A DNA stretch of 64,000 bases from Isochrysis galbana (Eukaryota > Haptophyta > Isochrysidales > Isochrysidaceae): contig CM030931.1 of NCBI GenBank assembly GCA_018136815.1, positions 8,773,153-8,837,152 of the forward strand, written 5' to 3'. The translations under genes were made by a program, and so were the position numbers. Every line of letters starts with the position of its first letter. Position 1 is the stretch's first letter. Shown in pieces: positions 38,133 to 50,822 of this stretch. The notes beneath the pieces were generated by a model that ran no database searches, was not told the origin of the DNA, and saw only the letters and a list, made by a program, of their open reading frames with translations.

Positions 38133-38350
38133 TGTCGCATTCGTCCTCGCGGATTCGCGGCGTGCCGAGCGAGCAATCGGCGCTGCCGGTCGCACTGGGT
38201 CACCCAGACCTGTGTTCTCTGGGCTGCGTGAGCGGCCCAGTGCCCAGTGCATGCTCCAGCTCGTACGAATACTTCGCCTGCGGCGACGGCACTCGAGCTG
38301 AGAGGCCTAGTGTTATAGTGTTATGTGTTATAGACAAGAAAACTCTGACA
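38133..38350 (-). repeat. Candidate LTR (218 bp), related to the TGTCGC family
   Basis: On the minus strand it starts TGTCAGAG (38350) and ends CGAATGCGACA (38133). The last 11 bases are the same as the ends of the LTRs at 31264, 53162 and 61769. The body is unlike those LTRs. Confidence 0.4.
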
Positions 38351-38690
38351 GATACTTTTAAAATATGAGGAAGGAAGGACGGAAGGGATAGGAGGAGAGA
38401 GGGGGGGGAGAGAGAGGAAGATGAGAGAGACGGGGCGGTGTGGGGGTGTCGAGGAGAAGAAGAAGTAGCCTGTGTAAGAGAGATATGATGATGGGAGGAA
38501 ACCGATCGAGTAAATAATGAGTTCAGGCTTTCCTCATATGTTTACAGGAATGTAAATAATATGTAGTTATATGTTTGAGTGAGACTCTATACTCAAAAGT
38601 TCTTCTTCTTTCCCTTCCTTTTCCCACAGAATACAAAAAAATAAGCCTGTCATCATCCCGACTCTCTCTCTCTCGTAGTTGTAGTCCCGC
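38351..38690. other. AT-rich intergenic DNA
   Basis: Lower-GC DNA with AGAGAG and AGAAGAAG words. No gene. Confidence 0.35.
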
Positions 38691-38714
38691 TCAATAAAAA
38701 GAAGGGAACAGAAG

Positions 38715-38740
38715 AGAAAGAGAAGAGAGGGGGGGAGAGA

Positions 38741-38784
<44 letters not shown>

Positions 38785-38813
38785 GAGAGGAAAAGAGAGA
38801 GGAAAGAGAGAGA

Positions 38814-38880
<67 letters not shown>

Positions 38881-38943
38881 AGAGAGAATAAGGGAGAGAG
38901 AGAGAGAGGGAAGAGGGACGGAGAGAGGGACGGAGAGAGAGAC
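38715..38943. repeat. (GA)n microsatellite upstream of the antiporter gene
   Basis: Interrupted (GA)n with A and GG variants, ending right at the start codon at 38945. Confidence 0.9.
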
Positions 38944-38944
38944 G

Positions 38945-41900
38945 ATGGAGTCAGACTGCGAGAGTCTGGCGGCGCTGGGAGAGGCGGAGGCGTACGAGGA
39001 GGATGAGAACAGCCAGCTGGTGAGAGCCGGCCGACCCCCTCTCTTGCTCAAGGAGTCCCTTATCCTCCAGCTTCCCTCGCCTTCTCTCTCTCTCTCCCTC
39101 CATCCCTCCCTCCCTCCCTCTCTTCCTTCTTCCCTCTCCCTCTCTCTCCCTCCCCCTCCCTCTCCCTCTCCCTCCCCCCTTCCCTCCCTCCCTCTCTCTC
39201 CCTCTCCCTCTCTCTTTCCCCCCCTCCCTCCCTCTCTCTCTTTCTCACATACACACATGTGCGTGCACATACACACACGCCACATCCTTTCGTCCAACAC
39301 GCACTTCTGCAAAAGTCTCCCGTCTTCAGGGATGACATACCCGTCGCCCCCTTCTCCTTCACCAGAACCCAGCCAACCGACCTACTCCCTCTCGCTCAGG
39401 TCCTCTTCGGACTCTCGCTTTGCTTGCTTGGTGGCGCGGCGTTGAAACATCTCATGCGTGCAGTCCCACTGCCTTACACCGTGCTGCTTTTACTCCTCGG
39501 TACGGGCCTGGGCGTGTGGACCATGTTCGACCCCGCATTCACCCTACAGCCGGGCACGCGCGCGGGTGGCTACACCTGGGGTCCGTACACGCTCGCGTGC
39601 AATGTGAGCGTCTTCGTGCCGAATACCCTGCACTACCACGGTTGGCATCTGGGAAACGCTCTACGCATCCTCTCCGACATGGACGGTCACTTGATCCTCC
39701 ACCTGCTACTGCCGCCGCTTCTCTTCGAGTCGGCCTTCGCCATTGACTGGCACGTTTTCACCAAAGTGTGGGGCTATGCACTATTGCTCGCTGGACCAGG
39801 GCTCGTCATGAGCACTGTGCTCACCGGCTTGACGTACGCAGGCCTCTACACCGGCTGGCCGTGGGAGGCTGCCATGTTGATGGGTGGCATCCTTGCCGCC
39901 ACTGACCCGGTTGCAGTCGTAGCGCTGTTGCGCGAGATGGGAGTGAAACGCTCTCTAGCCACGCTCATCGAGGCCGAGTCGCTACTCAACGACGGCACTG
40001 CCGTTGTCGTCTTCGCCATTTTACTCGAGGCGGTGCAGGCTGGTTCGCTAGGAGCTTGGCTTGACGAGCGGGGCCAGACGGGATGGTTCATCCTATGGAG
40101 CTTCATCCGCCTCTCAGTGCTCGGCCCGCTCCTGGGCTGCATACTCGGCATACTCTCGGTCAAGTGGTTGCAGCTCAGCTCGGCCTCGGATCACAACGCC
40201 GACGTCGAGGTTGTCATCACTATCGCCATGCCCTTTCTTGTCTTCTACCTCGCCGAGACGGCCTTCGGCGGATTCACTATGTCGGGCGTTCTCGCCGTCG
40301 TTAGCTACGGACTCGTCTACTCGTCGCCATTTGGGCAGGTGTGCGCGTGCAGCCGATTGTGCTGCACAAGAGATCTGAATAGAACTGTCTTACCCCCCAC
40401 CCCACCACCACCACCACGCTCTCCGCCGCACTTCACCCTTCTCCTTGCCTCCATCCTATGCACACCCTGCCGCAGATCCGTATCGATCCGCACGTCTCTC
40501 ACTTTCTCCATTCCTTTTGGAGCATGGTGGGCCACTTAGTGAATACCATCCTTTTCATAATTGCGGGCATCATCATCGTCACCAAAGTGGTGGCCGCCTC
40601 ACTTACCGACGATGGCCACCTGGTATGCTCTGCCTTGTGAGTAGACGCCGTCCACCCCTCGCTCACACCTTCCCCGCCCACCTACCACCATGCAGCTCGC
40701 TGACACAGGGTTCGGCGTTGCCATCTATGCGTGCATGACGGTATATCGGGCGATCATGCTCTTCGGAGCAATCCCCCTCTTTAAGCACGCGCATTACGGC
40801 TTTGATTGGCGTGACGCCCTTGTTTGCATCTGGGGTGGCCTACGCGGGGCAGTAGGGCTGGCGCTCGCTTTGGCCATCACGTCCGACGAACTCATCGTCG
40901 ACTGCGACGAGGTCGAAGCCGCTGTGGTGGCGGATGGCGGCTGCTCCTTTGCAGGTGCTGCCCGGTTCAAGCGCGTAGCGCTGCTGCACATGTGTATCAC
41001 CGTGGGAGTGACACTACTCGTCAATGCGCCGTCCTCATCGCTGCTAGTTAAGGCCGTCGGCCTGACCAAACTGCCCGGTAGGAAGGTCTCGGCAGTGCAG
41101 GTGTGCTGGCGGTCGCAAAGGGCGCTTCGGCTGCCTCGCACTCTGGCTCTTGCCGGGGGGGCCTGTCCCCCTTGGCGGTCCAGGTGGGAGGAATCCTCAA
41201 CTCGCGAGATGCACGAGGGGGCGGCTGACACGATGCATCGCTACCGCACAAGCCGCAGGCATATGTTGCAGCAATGGCATGCATGATCGAGCCATTGGAC
41301 GGTCGCCCTCACAGTGCAATCTCTCATCCTGCTCCGGATCACTTGCGCCCCAATTCAGGTGGCCGCCGATTTGTTGCGTGAGCAAAAGCGCCTGACGTTT
41401 GAAAAAATGTGCGAGCACCCAATCCACCTAAACGTAAACTGGGAGGTGAGAGCCACCGCTGCCTCTTGCGTGGCGTTCGGTCACTGAACGTGCCCTCCCC
41501 ATTCCCATCACAGGGCGTCGACCGGTTGGCGGACTTTGACTCCATGGTTAATCAAGTGCTCAAGCTTAGCCAAGATGGCGGGCTAAGCGCACCGCGACGC
41601 GCCAACGAAGCTCGTGCTCGGACCACAGAGCCTGTCGGCCCGCCGCCGTCTCCTCTTCCAGCCAAGCGACGCCGACCATACTCGACGCCGTCCTCTCCGC
41701 GCCGCCGCGCCTTGGCCGCGAGACGGTCGGACCTGACCGCCTTCATGCCGGCTAGCGCCCTTGAGGAGACGCCATCACTGCGCAAGGCGAGCGACGCGGA
41801 GGTGTTATCTGCGCTGGCCGCACACGCGCTTGCAGTGCACCCGCACGCTACCACATATCACAAGCCCGCTGAGATCTCGTCACTGGGGACCTCACGAGGT

Positions 41901-44328
41901 TCTCCGGTGAGGCGTCCCCTTGACGAGGACAGCCAGCAAAATGCCAACAGCTTTTGGCCGACGGGCTCCCGGCAAGGGCAGGCCGGCCGTCGTGGGCGGT
42001 GGCCCCAGTGGCAGAAATGGCAATCGCTTGCGGATCGGATCTACGCGCGTGCACTAGCGGAGTCGGTGCTCACCGGAGCTGTAAGGGGCATCAGGACAGA
42101 GTTTCACCAACAGGTTAGCCTAGCCGCCCACCTGAATCAAGCCGTCGCGTTGCAAGTCACTAGCGCGCTGATGATGGCCTTGAAGGCTGCAAGTCCTCGT
42201 CATCGCATGAAGTGAATGACATGCACCCCGTATGCCTCCCCGCGATCGTCCCAGCTGTACGAGAAGCGCGTCCTCGACGCCAAGTACCACCTCCTGGAGA
42301 GGTTAAAGGCAAATGTTTGGTGCCTCTACGAAACTGGCATCATCTCAGGAATCACTTCGTCAAAATTGAAAAAGGTGAGCCCATTGGCGGCGCTGCGACG
42401 ATGCGCGGGCTCACGCAATTGCCCCACGTATGCTAACTGATGGAGCCGTGAAGGAGCTCGCGTACCACTTCCCATGGATCCCGTGCACATATATTACACG
42501 TGCAGTTCACTTGCAGTTGCATATTACGGGCGCCGGCAAGTGTTGCCATCCCTCCGCGCCGCCCTCCTTGTCAGGCTGTGCTCGACGAGCTTGACGAGCT
42601 CGATATGAATCGACATACCGGCGACGGCGTGCTAGCTTTTGATCCGCTACATCACCGTTTAGCGAAAACGTCGAGTTTCCACAGGCGCGGTTGCCCCGCT
42701 TCTGCTAATGATTCCTGAAAGCCTTGGTCGTCTTCACATCTCTTGAGCCATTCAGCTCTGCGCTCACTAGGATCTCCACCAACCCCAACCCCTCCCGGCC
42801 TCGCCAAACTAAATCTCTCCGACCTCACGTCCCGACACCACGCGCGTCCCAGAATGGTTATGCGATGGGAAGACGCCATCCTTAGCACATGGGGCGAGCG
42901 AGCGAGTGCCTTCCCTCTTTCGTTGATCATAAGTGCCATCCGGAGACACACCTTCGTTCAGGTGAGGAAAGCACCCATTGCTTGTACAGCGACGTTACCC
43001 ACACTCGCCAAGGGAGGAGTGCCCCATCGGTGCTGCACCGAGCTCCACCCTTCCACCCTACCCACCCACCCATACGCACACCCTGGCAGTTTGAGCGTGA
43101 GTACGACCTATCCATCGGCTACTTGCTTGCTCACGAGCATATCCTCGAGGAGCACGATCTAGGCACGCGCTTTTCCCTTGATCACGCCGTCGATTTGAGG
43201 TGCGTAAGCCCCCGAACAAGGACCTTGCCCCCGCGCTTTGCTTCCGAATCTCCGCGTCATAACCCGCCACTGCTCGACGTATGCATTCCGAGGTTGGGGG
43301 CAGTTGTGCTCGTCTTGACCTCGATCACTTGGCTCACCGCATACCCCCGCACACGCCGCTACCTGCAGCATCCTCCACTCTATCGGTGAATCGATCAGCC
43401 AAGTCACACGACACATTGCTCTGATGCGACTTAATAAGCCTGCTGCGTGCGCCGCCGCGGCGACGCTGAAGGCGACCCGCATGGTGCTCAACAAGGCAGA
43501 GGAGCTTATTTCATCAATTGCGCGTCGAGGCGCACTTGACGAGGAGGAGGCGGAGCGCCTCATAAAACTGATCCGATCGCAGGAGGTAACTCACTCTTCG
43601 CCGAGCACAAATGCAATCGACGATGTTGTCGGTGCCGTGTCAGTCTCTGGGTCGTCTTGTTTTCACCTGAGCCACTGGGACAATCCTCTCTTGGACCCCT
43701 CACGCCCCTTCCGTGATGGCAGCACCGATACTCTCCTGCGCGTGTCCTCTCACCTTCACCCCGCTACGTGTCATCGCAGATCTCCATCCGCCGGCGCACA
43801 CCGACGGATGCGCTCCCGCGCGGCGCACGCGGCCGGCTCTACCACCAAACTCGAGACCACTCCGAGGAGACGATCCGGCACGAGCAGGCCGGACTTCGTC
43901 ACTCCGATGAGCATCGCTCGCTTCGGCGGAAGTCGGCCCGTTCCGCCGCCTCGCTCCCCAGCCTCAGCGCGGGCGCCTTCTTGCGGCACGGTGCACGGGA
44001 CGAGCAGAATGTCCCCGACTCAGTCGGCCATTCTACACCACATCTGCCCGTTCCGCTTAACGCCGTAGCCTCAACAACTCAACGCATTGTCCACACAGCG
44101 GGAGCTACTAGCAAGGTGGCTAGCCATGCGCTTCGAGCTGTGAATCCCAAGGATTGCTCGTGCTCAAATCACAATGTTGATATACTCGGCGCTGATTCCG
44201 GGGCGACACACCCTTCGTTCGAGGAAAGTACCCGCTTTATTGAGCAGGGCAGTAATATTGGTACGCTCAACGACGGCCGCAGGGAGATGGGGACGGATGT
44301 ATCAACCGAAATGTCGCCCCGAGTGTGA
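38945..44328 (+). CDS. SOS1-like Na+/H+ antiporter (CPA1 family), about 12 exons
   Basis: Plasma-membrane-type exchanger that would export Na+ against H+. Exons with consistent phase and GT-AG borders are 38945-39019, 39400-40338, 40476-40622, 40696-41100, 41359-41445, 41514-42113, 42255-42374, 43090-43199, 43369-43585 and 43780-44328. Two exons near 42575-42690 and 42853-42961 have uncertain borders. The total is about 1150 aa, like plant SOS1. The membrane domain shows VPLPYTVLLLLLG, LLPPLLFESAFAIDWH, LLAGPGLVMSTVLT, ATDPVAVVALLREMG (Asp about 194), EAESLLNDGTAVVVFA (Asn-Asp about 222-223), a VNTILFIIAGIII helix and WGGLRGAVGLALALAI. The tail includes a helix (LNKAEELISSIARRGALDEEEAERLIKLI) matching the SOS1 post-membrane region. 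A cyclic-nucleotide-binding-like domain, present in plant SOS1, was not seen. Intron 1 is a long TC-rich tract. Confidence 0.85.
39080..39245. repeat. TC/CCCT-rich microsatellite within intron 1
   Basis: Continuous pyrimidine tract of TCTC and CCCT repeats followed by an ACAC stretch. It forms much of the 380-nt first intron of the antiporter gene. Confidence 0.85.
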
Positions 44329-46097
44329 CGCAACGGGCATTCTAGCTTTCTAGCCTTCCAGCAGTATCTACGATCGCATACGCGTGCTCTTGTCGTTAAC
44401 CGGCAACTGGTCATGGGCAAAACTATGAGTCTCAATCGCTCGGCCTCGGGCGGTAGCCAGTTTACTCAGAAAAGGAGCCGCACGCAATGCATCAAATTGG
44501 GCCTCCTTCATGTGTATATGCATGCAATTGCGTCAACTATAATCAACTTCTTCATGAAACCTTCATTGTTGTAGTTTGAGCGATGGAGCACGGCGATGTC
44601 GGTGGAGAGGTAGGGAAAGTTAATAATAATAGTAGTAATACTACTATAACTAAGCATTAGTACCACTACTCTCACTAGCCTTGGTACTAACACGACACCC
44701 CTCAGCGCACCTGCCCGTAGTCGTCCACCTTGGCGCGTGTTGATGCCACATACACCTATGCCCCCCTTCGAGTCTCCCCCCTCGCAAGCCCCCGCCTCCC
44801 ATTCTAACTCCCCACAAGTTAAAATGAGGGAAACCCCATTGAGGCGGACCGCCCTACGTCGGGCGACTCTCCGGGAAAAAGCACCGCGGGGGGGCGGGGG
44901 GGGGGGGGTCCTACAAATACACCGAAATCGTAGGACGCGGTCCTATGTCCTATAATGTAGGACGGAACCTTTTAGCCGCTTAGACCTCGGAGAAGGAAAA
45001 GAGGAAAAGAAGACGACGTAGATGAAGATGAAGATTTGAGGCTGAGGCTGCCTGATCTGTGAACGTGAAGCGCGTTCTGAAAGTTCTGAGTTCTGAAAGT
45101 GCGCGATGCGTTCTGAAGAAAAGATTTGTCCACTGTGGATGTACATAAAAGTTGGCATTTTCGGGTGAGAGTAAGAGTATATGAATATTGTTGTAAACGA
45201 CTATCGACTATGGATGGACTATGGACATTCGATGGCTCATTTCAGTGATGTCCCATATTTGACGGAACGCGACCTGAGGGGGCTTGGGCATAGAAACGTA
45301 GACGACTTCTAAATCTAAACTAATAAGGTCAATCGCGGGTGCGCCACCTGGCGGGAGTATGGAGTGTGCCTCTTGACCCGCGCTCACTGGGGGGGTCTGG
45401 GTCTCGGTCACGATGATGAATGCTGAGCTCATGCCAGAAGGCACAAAGTCCGAGAGTGATAGACGGGCGCCCCCCGGAGGGGAGTTGGAGCCCGGGGGGG
45501 AAGGGCACGAGTGGTTCCCCCCATGTGAACTAAGTATAAACTTAGTTGGACGGCAAGGACAACATAGCACAAGAAGAGGCCGCAAAAGACGCACTCGATG
45601 TAGACATGTCAACGCTGCCATTGTCTAACCCGCAGACTCAGACCGCTCTACGCTCTATTCTAGTACCAGATGCAAGCATGGCCTGATCTTGCTAACAACA
45701 AAAGCAGTGAACCCACAAACGTATGCACATAGCCACGATCCACGATGCATATGGTCGACGAGTCGCGCTCCAACTATATTGCAATGTGGCGCGCGACACG
45801 CGTTTCCAGCCACCGAGACACCTATCAGTTTGTCAATCACATAGCTGCTGGGTCTAAGCAACGAGCTATACACGGTAACCTTTCGTGGCGCAGACGAATA
45901 ATCAGCAAGCAATTCTCTTGCGACATTGCAAACAGCCCAAGGGCGAAGGGGCTGAGCCTGACTTAGGCGGCCGGGAAGGGCTGGGGAGGGCGCGGTGAGA
46001 CTATCAAAAGCCTCAAATAGAATTGGGCCACTCCCCGGGGGATCGAGATGGTGGCGACGAGGCGACGTGCTGGAGGCGGCCTTGGGCTCATGCCAGA
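44329..46097. other. Intergenic between the antiporter and the Gln-rich gene
   Basis: Mixed DNA. At 44885-44912 a G-run precedes a hairpin-prone group of GTCCTA/TAGGAC words (44910-44965). A purine-rich patch lies at 44985-45050. Open frames at 45208-45621 and 45655-46338 on the minus strand have no recognisable content, and the latter overlaps the end of the neighbouring gene. Confidence 0.4.
44908..44966. repeat. GTCCTA/TAGGAC inverted-repeat cluster
   Basis: Four interleaved GTCCTA and GTAGGAC words form nested stem-loops immediately after a G-run. They resemble, but are not identical to, the CCTAG stem-loops at 53566 and 54169. Confidence 0.55.
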
Positions 46098-49000
46098 CTA
46101 GGTGGCACACGCTAGCCTCTCGCCGAGCGCTTCTGTCGGCTTCATGTCTTCCGGCATGACTTCCGACGTCTCCGACGATCTTGAAGCTACCATGACGGGC
46201 TCCGTTCCGGCGGACAAGTCCCGGCCTCGTTGTTCTTCGGGGGGGGGCAAATGCATCGCTGCGTTTGTTGGAGAGGCGTCGTCGGCTTGGCCATGCGGCA
46301 ATCCCTCGTAGGCATCTTGCGGTACACTCACCGAACAAGGTACCGGTGGATCACGCAGCTCGTTCTCTAACAGTACAGGCGGTGCGATCTCCGTACTCAA
46401 CGACCACTGGTGGGCTTGGCCGCGCGCGGCCTCTGAGAGCGCTCTTGAGCCCTTCGGTGAAACGGCGGCTTGTTGTGGCACTGCGGTTGGCGCTGGTGCG
46501 CTGATAGCTTGCACAACTGAAATCGGCCCGTTGGTGCTAGCGGCAACCGCGAGGGGCACGGGCTGCCCCTTCGAATTCGCCTCGTCCTGAGGCGCCGATC
46601 CCGGCCGCGCCCCGTCCATTGATCGCTCGGCTGTGAGATGAGCAAGCACGATCTGAACGCTCGCTCCATCCATACCCGGCGAGGCCTCATCTGTTGAAGG
46701 CGGCAGCATCGCGAGTGCGCTTGCCGGCACCGCCTTGTCCGCCGCCGACCCTGTATTGGCGGGAGTAGAGACAGGTTCTGCGTCGGCGAAAGCTTCGGCG
46801 GGATCTGTGTGGGCGGGGGTATCGGCGGCAACCGCACCGCTGCTACACATATCGCTAGCTGTGGGTTCTGCCTCGGCTGTCGCCTCTAGTGGAGCGGACG
46901 ACATCGCCGCGACGTCATCCGCCGGGCTTGCCGTGAATATCAAAGGGCTTCTGGGCCCCTCACCCCCATCCTCAAGGGCCACAGCTGACGAACCGGCGCC
47001 CAGCACCGCCCCCACTGCCGCCGAATCGACCTCCATCGCAGTCGAATTGCCGGCCGCCCCGACGCCTCCGGCCGCCGCATCGCTGTCCACCACTACCAAC
47101 TGAAGCCCAGGTTGCAGTGCTGCCATGGGCGTTGTTGTGTCCGCCTTGATGACTGAGGGCGGGTGCGTGCCGCCCTCGGCGAATGACGACGGTGAGGGCG
47201 CAATACCCGCACCTGGGGAGGGTTCGTCCTGGTGCTCCTCGCCCACACTTGGGGGGCGTTGCTCCATCAACATGGTGAGCGTCTCCACCTTTTGCGGATT
47301 GCGCTCCACCCACACAAAGAAGCGTGCCACCTGTGAGACGGGACGTGCGAGAAGCGGACGGGCCGGTCTCGCAACGCTCGTGCGCGCGGTTTGCGATAAT
47401 GAGGCGATGGCGTGCAGTCATGTGCGCCGACAGCGGCGAACGCGGCGTTAACGCGCACCTGCACAGGCGTGAGGATGGAGCGTAGCTCCTCGAGTACATG
47501 CGAGAAGGACTCGGTGTGCACTTGCACGCGCTCGCGCAATCGCCGGAGTGCTTCGCAACAATGCGCCAGCGCCTCTCGCTCGGCGCAGATGGCTTCGCGG
47601 TGCCGCGAGAGGGCGGTCAGCTGTTCGGGTGCGAGCTGGATCTGAGCGCCCAGCTCATGCATGATCTGCTCACCAGCCGTGCCTGTGCATTGCCTCTGCT
47701 CAATGCCCCAGAATGCGAACTTGACTGGGTCAACTTGGGTGAGGATCTCGGCGATCTCATCGAGGTGCGCGTCGATCGTGCCGTGACGGCGGCGTCGATT
47801 CTGGATGAAGCGGTCGACAAGCGACGAGACGGTCTCCTCCGTCGAAGTGCCGGGCTCGCTCTGTGGGAGCTCCTCCTGTGGCGAGGAGCGATCGGCGAGT
47901 GGGCGGGCGCTTGCCTTCGCCGAGAGTGGCAGAGAAACGGCTTGCGACGCCAGTGGCCTGAGCGGCGCGCCCTTGCCGGCGTCCGCATGCGTCCGGCCTG
48001 CGGTGGTGCCGCCGCCTTGCGCTCGTCCTGTGGGCACGCGCGCTGCGCCCGCCCGGCCAGTCGGATCCGGCGACGGCTGGTCGGGTGTGTTATGCCGTGA
48101 GGGCACTTCAACGGACGAGCTAGCGCGGCCATCGGCGGAGGCGTGGTGGCGGATGGAAGGTTGCTTGGAGGAGCGGTGCTTCTGCGGGTGGAGCGGCGCG
48201 CAGCCGGCGCTTGCCAGTTGCGGTGCACCTCTGGGCACGGTGCGCACGGGCGCGATGACGACCTCGGCACGTGGCGAGGTCACGGCGGTGACAGGGTAGT
48301 GTGAGCTGGGTGGAAAGGTGGCCAGGTGTGACTGTCGCGCGAAATGGCCGTCGTAAGCTTGAACCAGCGCCGGCTGCTTCGCCTGCCGCTGCTGCTCCTC
48401 AAACTGACGGAAGTGCTCCTGCATACGCTGCGCCTGCCGCTGCTGCTCGAGTGTGTGCTGCTTGTGCTTCGACTGAGACTGCCGTGCCTTGGTCGTGTGG
48501 GCTTCGGGCAGTGCGACGTGCGGCTGGGCGACGGCTTGCAGCGGGCATGCGAGGGGCGGGCAGCCGTCACGATCAGTGGACAGGTACCCGCTGCCTGGCG
48601 GCGGCTCTGAGTAGGCGCGCGCGGCGGTCGGTGGGATGCAGGCGTAGTTCACGCCGTCGGAAGCGTAGACAGAGGCGGCTATCACCGATTGAGGCGGCGG
48701 CACATCGGTGGCACGCGCTTCGGCCGTGGCATATCCAGCAGCCATGCCCTGAGCGCCAGCGCCGGCCTTGACCGCTTTGCGCGTGCCGAGCTCGCCGTCG
48801 GTTGGGGCGTAGCGCTTACGTCGCATGGCCGCGCGGACTGAAGCTGACGGTGCTGCCGACACGTCGTATGTCGGCAAACCCGAGGCAGACTGTCGGTGCG
48901 CATGCGCCGAGTGCACCTGTGCCGCATGTCCGTGTGGGGCATGGTGCGTGCGGACCGACATTGTGGGCGGAGCGTGGTGAGCACGGTGCTGGCCTGAAAA

Positions 49001-50221
49001 CGAGTCCGGCGCGTAGCCGCATGATCGCGGCGCATGGCTGCCATGCTGCAGGTGCGCCACCGGAAATGGCACGTCCCGTCCGTCGGAGAACTCATGCATC
49101 ACCTGCACCGCGCCGGGAGAGGTGGGCACGAGCGGCACCGCGTGCGCCGTCGGGAGCGGCGACGGTTGGTGCAGCGGCTGCGGCAGCTCGTAACGCGACC
49201 GCTTACGTTGGTATTGCACTGCCTGCTGTTGCATTGTGATGCGCTGCTGCACAATCATGGCCTGACGCTGCGCCTGGCTCAGCTTGTCGCTGCCCCAGCT
49301 GGCGTCACCCGTGGCCGCTGCTGCCTGACCGCCGCGTCTGCGCACTGCCCGACCGCTCGCGCGACGCGCTCGCGCGGGCGAGGGCACAAGTGCGGGCATT
49401 AGCGCGTGCACAGGCGCTGGCTCGTGCGTCTCGGCCGCAGGTGCCGCGCGGTGGTAGGCCTGCTGCTCGCGCAACATTTGCGTTTGCGCCTCCATTTGCT
49501 CGATGTGTTGCTTCTGCTGCGCGCACTGGAGCGAAGTCTCGGCGATATCTTCGTCGGTGGTAAGCGCACTGTGCAACATCTCGTCCGTCGGCGGAAGCAG
49601 AGAAAGGCCGCCGCTCTCATCTGTTGGAGAAGGCAGGCAAGGATGATGAGCGACGGTACAGAACCCCATCCACCATCCGCCTTTGGCACGCCCGTTCTCC
49701 CTTGTTGCAGTGGCGCTCCCCCGCAATGCGTTCCCCCCTACCTTGTCCGCCCACCGCCCTCCCTGCCTGGAGTCAACAATTATCCCCATCCATCCATCTT
49801 GCCCCCTTGCCCCCTCCCTCTTCTTCAGCCCCACTCTCACCTCCAGTCCGCCAAGCGTCCACCAAGCCTGCCTTCCTCTGCCTGCCCCTCCCTTCACACT
49901 CTGCTCGCCCCTCTTACCGTCCTCTCCCGCCCGCCCGTTCTCTAAACTCCTCTTACCACTCTAACGACACACAGTACCTCCTCTCCTCTCCCCGCCCCCG
50001 CCCTCTTCCCCCCACCCCCTCTTCTCTCGCCATTCTCTTCTCGCCCTTCTCTTCTCGCACCCCCTCCCCCTTGCCCCCTTGCCCCCCCCCCCCCCTCTCT
50101 CACCAACATCAAAGTAGTGGGCCAGCTCGTCATCCAGGGCGCTCGAGCCAAACTCATACTCCATCTCGTGTGGCACTCGCTGGCACTCGCGTGTCTCGTC
50201 GACTCGCCCTTCCGCCTCCAC
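46098..50221 (-). CDS. Gln/His/Pro-rich protein with conserved helical C-terminal module, possible regulator
   Basis: Three exons, 50221-50104, 49620-47459 and 47330-46098, with GT-AG introns and matching phases (1, then 0), predicting 1170 aa. Exon 1 encodes an acidic start (MEYEFGSSALDDELAHYFDV) continuing into DESGGLSLLPPTDEM. The middle is rich in Gln, His and Ala, with a helix QRQAMIVQQRITMQQQAVQY followed by QRKRSRY, and a Gln-rich coiled coil (HTLEQQRQAQRMQEHFRQFEEQQRQ). The module at about 590-760 contains LVDRFIQNRRRRH, LTALSRHREAICAER and, across the last splice, LEELRSILTPVQ|VARFFVWVERNPQKVETLTML. Such an ILTP-Q-A+F..WV..N helix pair is found in transcription-factor-type proteins of algae and oomycetes, as I recall. 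No bZIP basic region is evident. The final 400 residues are Ala/Ser/Pro-rich. A nuclear regulatory role is inference. Confidence 0.6.
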
Positions 50222-50592
50222 CTCCCACCGCCCGCTCTCCCTCTCCCTCTCTCTCTCTCCCTCGCTCCCTCCCTCCCTGTTTCTCGTTGGCGGCTAGCGG
50301 CTCGCGAGAAGGAAGAGGGAAGTCAACGGGCGTGCTTGCCGCCGCGTGGCTCGGCGCCCCGCCTCTCGGTCAGCCAGTCTCGGCCAGCTTCCTCCCCTCC
50401 TCCCTTCTCTCTCGTCCCGCCCGCCCTCTTCCCTCGCCTCTCTCTCTCTTCTCCTTCTCTCCCGCTCTCCCTTCTCTCCTTCAACTCTCCTTCATCTCTC
50501 CTTCTTCTTTTCTCTCTCTCCCCATTTCCTTCTATCTCCCTCCCCCCCCCCCTCCCTCCCTCCCTCTCTCTCCTTCTCTCTCTCTCTCCCTC

Positions 50593-50672
<80 letters not shown>

Positions 50673-50754
50673 CCCCCCTTGGGTTCCTCCCCATATCTCG
50701 TGAGAAAACCCTCTTCTCATCTCAGTCGCAGGCTGCTGCGACAGCCCGCGCGCG

Positions 50755-50822
<68 letters not shown>

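Noticed and set aside
38653-39312. Minus-strand frame of alternating Arg-Glu and Ser-Leu runs
   Set aside because: Translation of (GA)n/(TC)n microsatellites.
45655-46338. 228-aa minus-strand frame
   Set aside because: No recognisable content, and it overlaps the last exon of the adjacent gene in another frame.
46098-50221. bZIP transcription factor
   Set aside because: Basic patches (QRKRSRY, NRRRRH) lack the N-x7-R spacing of a bZIP basic region followed by Leu heptads.
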